A DNA stretch of 64,000 nt from Tetragenococcus koreensis (GTDB lineage: Bacteria > Bacillota > Bacilli > Lactobacillales > Enterococcaceae): the NCBI RefSeq assembly GCF_003795145.1, contig NZ_CP027786.1, positions 1,116,001 through 1,180,000 on the forward strand, read 5' to 3'. Position numbers and translations under genes: made by a program. Below the pieces are notes generated by a model, which was not told the origin of the DNA, did no database searches, and saw nothing but the letters and a program-made list of their open reading frames with translations. Shown here piece by piece: positions 62,659 to 64,000 of this stretch (within the stretch, counting starts at the first letter, position 1; each line of letters opens with the position of its first letter).

Positions 62659-64000
62659 TTAAATCGTCGTATTTTCAACCTCTTGACGAACTTTATTCAA
62701 AAGTCTCATCTTGTGTTCGTAACAATCAGTCGATAAATCAACTGGATAAGGTTGTGGATTTAGATCACGTTTATATTCTGCCCACAGCGAATCCAGACAT
62801 TGGTGAGAATAAGTTTTAATATCTTCTAGATCAGGCATATCATAGACTAACTTTCCTTGGTCAAAAATATCATGCAAAAGGATACGAGCGTTAAAATTAG
62901 TGACCGTTTTATTAATATAGGTATGCACTGGATGGAACATATAAATGCTGACTTGTTCATTAGGCTTTTCATCCCATAAAGTAACATAATCCCCTTGCGA
63001 TTTTCCATCTGAATTCCGCTTAATACGCCATACCTGTTTTTTCCCTGGCGTCGTCACTTTCTCAGCATTACTGGAAAGTTTGATAGTATCGATCATATCT
63101 CCTTTTTCGTCTTCAATTGAAACTAATTTATAGACTGCACCTAAGGCTGGTTGATCGTAAGCTGTGATCAAATTCGTTCCTACGCCCCACACGTCGATTT
63201 TTGCTTTTTGCATTTTCAAATTTAAAATGGTGTTTTCATCAAGGTCATTAGAAGCATAGATTTTAGCCTCAGGGAAACCTGCTTCATCTAACTGTTCTCT
63301 AACTTCTTTAGAAATATAAGCCATATCGCCGCTATCAATTCGCACACCTAGAAAATTAATTTTGTCGCCCATTTCCTTTGCAACACGAATTGCATTAGGC
63401 ACACCCAATTTTAGCGTATCATACGTATCAACTAAAAAGACGCAATCTTTGTGCGTTTTTGCGTAAGCCATAAATCCATCATAGTCATTGCCGTATGATT
63501 GAATCAACGAATGAGCGTGGGTTCCGCCATCTGGAATGCCAAATACCTTTCCAGCGCGCACGTTACTGGTGGAATCTGCCCCACCAATATAAGCTGCGCG
63601 AGCGCCCCATATAGCTGCATCTAATTCTTGCGCGCGACGTGAACCAAATTCCAGTAACGGATCGTCGCCAATCACTGACTTGATACGCGCCGCTTTAGTC
63701 GCAATTAACGTTTGAAAGTTAACCATATTCAAAATCGCTGTTTCTACTAATTGCGCTTGGGCTAACGGACCTTCTACTTGAATAATCGGTTCATTGGCAA
63801 AAACCAAGTCGCCTTCTTTAGCCGAACGTACGGTGCAAGAAAAAGTAAAATCTCTTAGATAATTCAAAAAATCTTCTGGATAATTTTCTACCGTACGTAG
63901 ATATTCAATATCTGATTCAGTAAACTGTAAATTTTTTAAATAATCAACTAGACGTTCTAATCCCGCAAATACCGCATAACCATTTTTAAACGGCATTTCT
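62659..64000 (-). CDS. pncB: Nicotinate phosphoribosyltransferase (partial, N-terminus outside window)
   Basis: Makes nicotinate mononucleotide from nicotinate and PRPP, the first step of niacin salvage. The gene runs off the right edge. The visible 445 residues from MPFKNGYAVFAGLERLVDYL onward contain the substrate part (QLVETAILNMVNFQTLIATKAARI, FGSRRAQELDAAIWGARAAYIGGA read in parts, SFIxHAHSL-like GTHAHSLIQ) and DSGD-type VRIDSGDMAYIS. The family is usually about 480-490 residues, and MPF is normally internal (about residue 40), so the true start lies beyond 64000. Confidence 0.95.
   Translation of the reverse strand, partial: EMPFKNGYAVFAGLERLVDYLKNLQFTESDIEYLRTVENYPEDFLNYLRDFTFSCTVRSAKEGDLVFANEPIIQVEGPLAQAQLVETAILNMVNFQTLIATKAARIKSVIGDDPLLEFGSRRAQELDAAIWGARAAYIGGADSTSNVRAGKVFGIPDGGTHAHSLIQSYGNDYDGFMAYAKTHKDCVFLVDTYDTLKLGVPNAIRVAKEMGDKINFLGVRIDSGDMAYISKEVREQLDEAGFPEAKIYASNDLDENTILNLKMQKAKIDVWGVGTNLITAYDQPALGAVYKLVSIEDEKGDMIDTIKLSSNAEKVTTPGKKQVWRIKRNSDGKSQGDYVTLWDEKPNEQVSIYMFHPVHTYINKTVTNFNARILLHDIFDQGKLVYDMPDLEDIKTYSHQCLDSLWAEYKRDLNPQPYPVDLSTDCYEHKMRLLNKVRQEVENTTI

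Overview
The window reads as chromosomal DNA of a low-GC Gram-positive coccus of the Lactobacillales, most likely an Enterococcaceae member close to Tetragenococcus. This is an inference from gene order (rnr-est-secG-eno-tpiA-pgk-gap-cggR-rpoN; zapA-cvpA-mutS2-trxA; coaB-coaC-panT; pta-tsaE), AT-rich codon use, strong AGGAGG ribosome sites, and a halophile look. The exported glycine-betaine binding lipoprotein carries about 70 Asp/Glu against 5 Lys/Arg, and there is an OpuA-type osmoprotectant transporter with its BusR repressor. No database search was possible.

Layout. 1-3.7 kb: smpB (partial), rnr, an esterase and secG. 3.76-5.40 kb: an ISLre2-type insertion sequence with a frameshifted transposase, inverted ends and a 9-bp target duplication, sitting between secG and eno. 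5.6-11.4 kb: the glycolytic cluster eno, tpiA, pgk, gap, followed by a deletion scar that joins the 3' end of cggR to the 5' part of rpoN, so both regulators are broken. 11.4-22.9 kb: tRNA-Arg, rpoE, a DUF1934 protein, lipL-ywfO, a Nudix hydrolase, glyoxalase, a hydrolase, trxA-mutS2-cvpA-zapA and rnhC. 22.9-24.4 kb: a two-gene CHR-family transporter and tRNA-Gly. 24.6-28.7 kb: opuAA-AB-AC with busR and a recognisable operator. 28.8-35.3 kb: a FAD oxidoreductase, a DUF1801 protein, a repeat-rich palindromic element, a T-box-controlled metQ, an amidinotransferase-like enzyme, a quinone oxidoreductase, and ireB-ruvX-yrzB. 35.5-42.4 kb: rex, an ABC-F protein, ald, an Rgg-like regulator divergent from an MFS transporter, and a VOC protein. 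42.7-46.6 kb: potABCD with potA frameshifted in a homopolymer. 46.8-49.8 kb: a quinone oxidoreductase and the coenzyme A genes coaB-coaC-panT. 49.8-58.3 kb: murB, an oxidoreductase, an exonuclease, a 41-bp-period hairpin array, GNAT-tsaE-pta-ung, a HAD phosphatase, a LURP-one-like protein and a second GNAT. 58.3-64 kb: nrdI, a LysR regulator, an LTA-synthase-family enzyme, and nadE-pncB (partial).

How the parts fit. Sugar catabolism (glycolytic cluster, pta, rex) is present, but its usual local repressor CggR is lost and sigma-54 is truncated. Osmotic control runs through BusR/OpuA, expected to answer to c-di-AMP. NAD salvage (pncB-nadE) and pantothenate uptake with CoA synthesis (panT-coaB-coaC) suggest an organism that depends on vitamins from rich media.

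Most unusual signals: (1) a pair of related, long palindromic 3'-end elements (16.46-16.62 and 30.43-30.74 kb) sharing a core motif, one of which has expanded it into six tandem 31-bp copies; (2) a 41-bp-period array of imperfect hairpins at 52.66-52.97 kb; (3) the rpoN/cggR deletion fusion; (4) the potA homopolymer frameshift.
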